Part shown: one piece after another, positions 62,216-64,000 of the stretch
Layout of the letters: every line of letters starts with the position of its first letter
Position numbering within the stretch: position 1 is the stretch's first letter
DNA from: Streptomyces avicenniae
Lineage (GTDB): Bacteria > Actinomycetota > Actinomycetes > Streptomycetales > Streptomycetaceae
Length of the DNA: 64,000 nt
Direction: 5' to 3'
Assembly (NCBI RefSeq): GCF_000719135.1
Contig: NZ_JOEK01000002.1
Coordinates: forward strand, 496,001-560,000
Notes under the pieces: generated by a model
Databases searched by the model: none
Told to the model about the DNA's origin: nothing
The model's input: the letters and a program-made list of their open reading frames with translations, nothing else
Made by a program: the position numbers and the translations under genes

Positions 62216-63238
62216 ATGGCTCCAGCCCTTCTCGTCCTCGGCCAGATCGTCAGCATGCAGCTCGGCTCGGCCGTCGCGAAGGCGACGTACGACGACGCCG
62301 GTCCCGCCGCGCTCGCCGGGATGCGGCTGGTCTTCGCCGCCCTCGTCCTGTGCGCCCTGGTACGTCCCCGCCTGCGGCGCCTGACCGCCCGGCAGTGGCG
62401 CGCGGCGCTCGCGCTCGGCGTGGTGATCGGCGTCATGAACATGGCCTACTTCTCCGCGATCGGCCACCTGCCGCTCGGCGTCGCCGCCACCCTCGAACTC
62501 CTCGGCCCGCTCGCCCTCGCCGTCGCCCTGTCCCGCAGGCCGGCGCATCTCGCCGCCGCCCTGCTCGCCCTCGCGGGCGTCCTGCTGCTCACCGCCCCGG
62601 GCGGCGCGCTGCCCGCCGCCGGGCTGGCGCTCGGCGCGACGGCGGCGGTCTGCCGGGCGGGCTACGTGGTGCTGAACGGGCGCGTGGGGCGGCTGTTCGA
62701 CGACTGGACGGGCCTGGCCGTGGCACTGGCCGTGGGCGCCGTCGTCGTCGCGCCGTTCGCCGCCGTGACGAGCGGCGCCGCCGTCGCCGCCCACCCGTCC
62801 GTGCTCCTGCCCGGCCTCGCCGTCGCGCTGCTGTCCTCGCTCATCCCCTACTCGCTCGACATGGCGGCGCTGCGCAGGATCGGCCCGCGCGTCTTCGGCG
62901 TGCTGCTGGCGCTGACCCCTGCGGTCGGCGCGGGCGTCGGATTCCTGTTCCTGGACGAGGAGTTGTCCGCGCGGCAGCTCTGCGCCGTGGGGCTCGTGGT
63001 GGTGGCGGGTGCCTGGTCCGTGGGGCAGACACGGCCCGTACGGCACGCCGCGCCCGTCGCGTCCTCACGCACCGGCACCGGCGGGCTGTGCCCCGTGTGC
63101 CTGCGGCCGGGCGGCGGCACGTGGACGCTGCGCTCCCGGCACACCACGTCGGCGGGCGAGACGGAGTACTGCGTCAGCCCTGGCGGCTGCCTCGTGGTGC
63201 TGCTCGACGGCCGGATCGTCAAGCACGTCCCGGTGTGA
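62216..63238 (+). CDS. EamA-family transporter with Cys-rich C-terminal tail
   Basis: This 340-residue protein has ten helices of the drug/metabolite transporter type (VLGQIVSMQLGSAVAKATYD; ALALGVVIGVMNMAYFSAIG; LPGLAVALLSSLIPYSLDMA) over residues 1-275, like RhtA exporters. About 60 residues follow, containing GLCPVCLRPGGGTWTLRSRH and EYCVSPGGCLVVLLDGRIVK: two CxxC-like pairs (C..C and C.....C) that resemble a zinc ribbon. This tail is not part of ordinary EamA proteins and looks like a fusion. ATG 62216 is 26 bases from the divergent CGNR gene. Confidence 0.85.
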   Translation: MAPALLVLGQIVSMQLGSAVAKATYDDAGPAALAGMRLVFAALVLCALVRPRLRRLTARQWRAALALGVVIGVMNMAYFSAIGHLPLGVAATLELLGPLALAVALSRRPAHLAAALLALAGVLLLTAPGGALPAAGLALGATAAVCRAGYVVLNGRVGRLFDDWTGLAVALAVGAVVVAPFAAVTSGAAVAAHPSVLLPGLAVALLSSLIPYSLDMAALRRIGPRVFGVLLALTPAVGAGVGFLFLDEELSARQLCAVGLVVVAGAWSVGQTRPVRHAAPVASSRTGTGGLCPVCLRPGGGTWTLRSRHTTSAGETEYCVSPGGCLVVLLDGRIVKHVPV

Positions 63239-63256
63239 CCGCCCAGGACGCACCGC

Positions 63257-64000
63257 TCACGGCGGGCCCGACCCGAGCAGCGTGAACGCCCCGTACGCCC
63301 CCGACGCCAGCGCCGCCCCCGCGAGCACCAGCGCCGCACGCGCCCGCCGCAGCCGCAGCACCGCCACCGCGGCCGGGAGCAGCAGGCCGAACGCGGGCAT
63401 CATCAGCCGGGGCCGCGACCCGAAGTAGCCCGAGCCCACCAACGACGTCGCCACCATCACCACCGTGAACACCAGCAACGGCAGCGGCTGCCCCTGCCGT
63501 ACGCCCAGCACGACCAGCCAGCCGACGAGGGCCAGCGCGGCGATCAGCCCGAGGCCGCCGACGACGTTCGACGTCAGGTTGTCCAGGACGAAACCGGCCA
63601 GCGCCAGCCCGCCGTCGAACCCGTTGCCCCACCCCGCCTGCACGTCGAAGTAGCCGAACGGTCCGCCCTCGCGCACCCCGACGTACAGCACGTAGCCGAA
63701 CCAGCCGAGCGGCGCCAGCAGCGCGCCCAGCAGCGGACGCACCGGGAGCGGACGCCCCCCGCGCCGCGCCCCCAGCAGCGCGACAGCAGCCGACACCCAC
63801 ACCGCCGCGACCACCGCGGCGCCGGAGGGGCGCGTCAGCCCCGCGGCGACGGCCAGCGCGCCCGCCGTCACCCACCGGCCGGTCAGCAGCGCGTACAGGG
63901 CCCACGCCGCCAGCGCCGTGAACAGCGCCTCGGTGTACGCCATCGACTGCACGAACGCGGTCGGGTACGCGCCCCACAGCCCGGCGAGGACGACGCCGAC
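63257..64000 (-). CDS. Membrane mannosyl/glycosyltransferase (partial, runs off window)
   Basis: The visible part is about 250 residues of a polytopic membrane protein, open to the window end (the frame upstream reads VGVVLAGLWGAYPTAFVQSM). At least seven helices are visible (FTALAAWALYALLTGRWVTA; LVFTVVMVATSLVGSGYFGS). The run SRPRLMMPAFGLLLPAAVAV and the loop FGYFDVQAGWGNGFDGG resemble polyprenyl-phosphate-dependent mannosyltransferases (PIG-V/GT39-like). It faces the EamA gene, ending 18 bases after it. Its start lies beyond the window. Confidence 0.7.
   Translation of the reverse strand, partial: VGVVLAGLWGAYPTAFVQSMAYTEALFTALAAWALYALLTGRWVTAGALAVAAGLTRPSGAAVVAAVWVSAAVALLGARRGGRPLPVRPLLGALLAPLGWFGYVLYVGVREGGPFGYFDVQAGWGNGFDGGLALAGFVLDNLTSNVVGGLGLIAALALVGWLVVLGVRQGQPLPLLVFTVVMVATSLVGSGYFGSRPRLMMPAFGLLLPAAVAVLRLRRARAALVLAGAALASGAYGAFTLLGSGPP

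Overview
The window is high-GC actinomycete DNA, almost certainly from a Streptomyces-type organism. The evidence is strong G/C at third codon positions, many GTG and TTG starts, an SsgA-family sporulation protein, a Streptomyces-style NnaR-type regulator next to a NarK transporter, a pair of membrane Ser/Thr kinases next to prfB, and an LAXTG surface protein. Most of the gene order looks like a conserved chromosomal core. There are no rRNA or tRNA genes, CRISPR arrays or intact insertion sequences that I can see; one tmRNA gene is present.

Layout. 0.2-6.4 kb: SsgA-like protein, a small unknown protein, a Lon-like membrane protease, an IclR regulator, an SF2 helicase and an MFS exporter. 6.5-10.9 kb: a three-gene molybdenum hydroxylase operon (FAD, 2Fe-2S and Mo subunits) closed by a clear hairpin. 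11.2-15.7 kb: housekeeping genes (DUF3039, YqgE/AlgH, MurA, HU, NAD-malic enzyme). 16.1-17.3 kb: a DUF418-like membrane protein. 17.3-26.7 kb: an accessory island with a decayed toxin C-terminus, orphan candidate immunity genes, broken genes (an FAD enzyme, a DUF6879-like gene, a gene lacking its 5' end), an isochorismatase, and an intact 1,533-residue WXG/RHS toxin with a nuclease tip and an adjacent SMI1/KNR4 immunity gene.

27.0-32.0 kb: a HelD-type RNA polymerase remodeller, then an NnaR-like regulator and NarK. 32.2-36.8 kb: a compact cassette of a DUF1015-like protein, an ATP-grasp ligase and a 42-residue secreted peptide, facing two tandem LuxR-type regulators across a promoter region with an inverted repeat. 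I regard this as the best candidate for an undescribed system (peptide signalling or a modified peptide). 36.8-43.1 kb: a penicillin-binding protein, tmRNA, SmpB, an S41 protease and FtsX/FtsE (trans-translation and cell-division module). 43.2-48.6 kb: a 19-repeat LAETG surface protein, RF2 and two Ser/Thr kinases.

48.9-58.8 kb: an FHA/FtsK-like ATPase with an altered P-loop, a sugar ABC importer whose first permease carries a 160-residue extracellular insertion, a two-domain glycosyltransferase/glycerophosphotransferase and a GalE epimerase, the last two forming a likely cell-envelope polymer operon. 59.0-61.0 kb: a second HelD-family protein (HelR-like) with a perfect palindrome in its upstream region. 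61.7-64 kb: a CGNR zinc-finger regulator divergent from an EamA transporter with an unusual Cys-rich tail, and a glycosyltransferase/mannosyltransferase membrane protein running off the window end.

Limits: domain names come from recognising motifs by eye. No similarity search, structure prediction or codon statistic was run.
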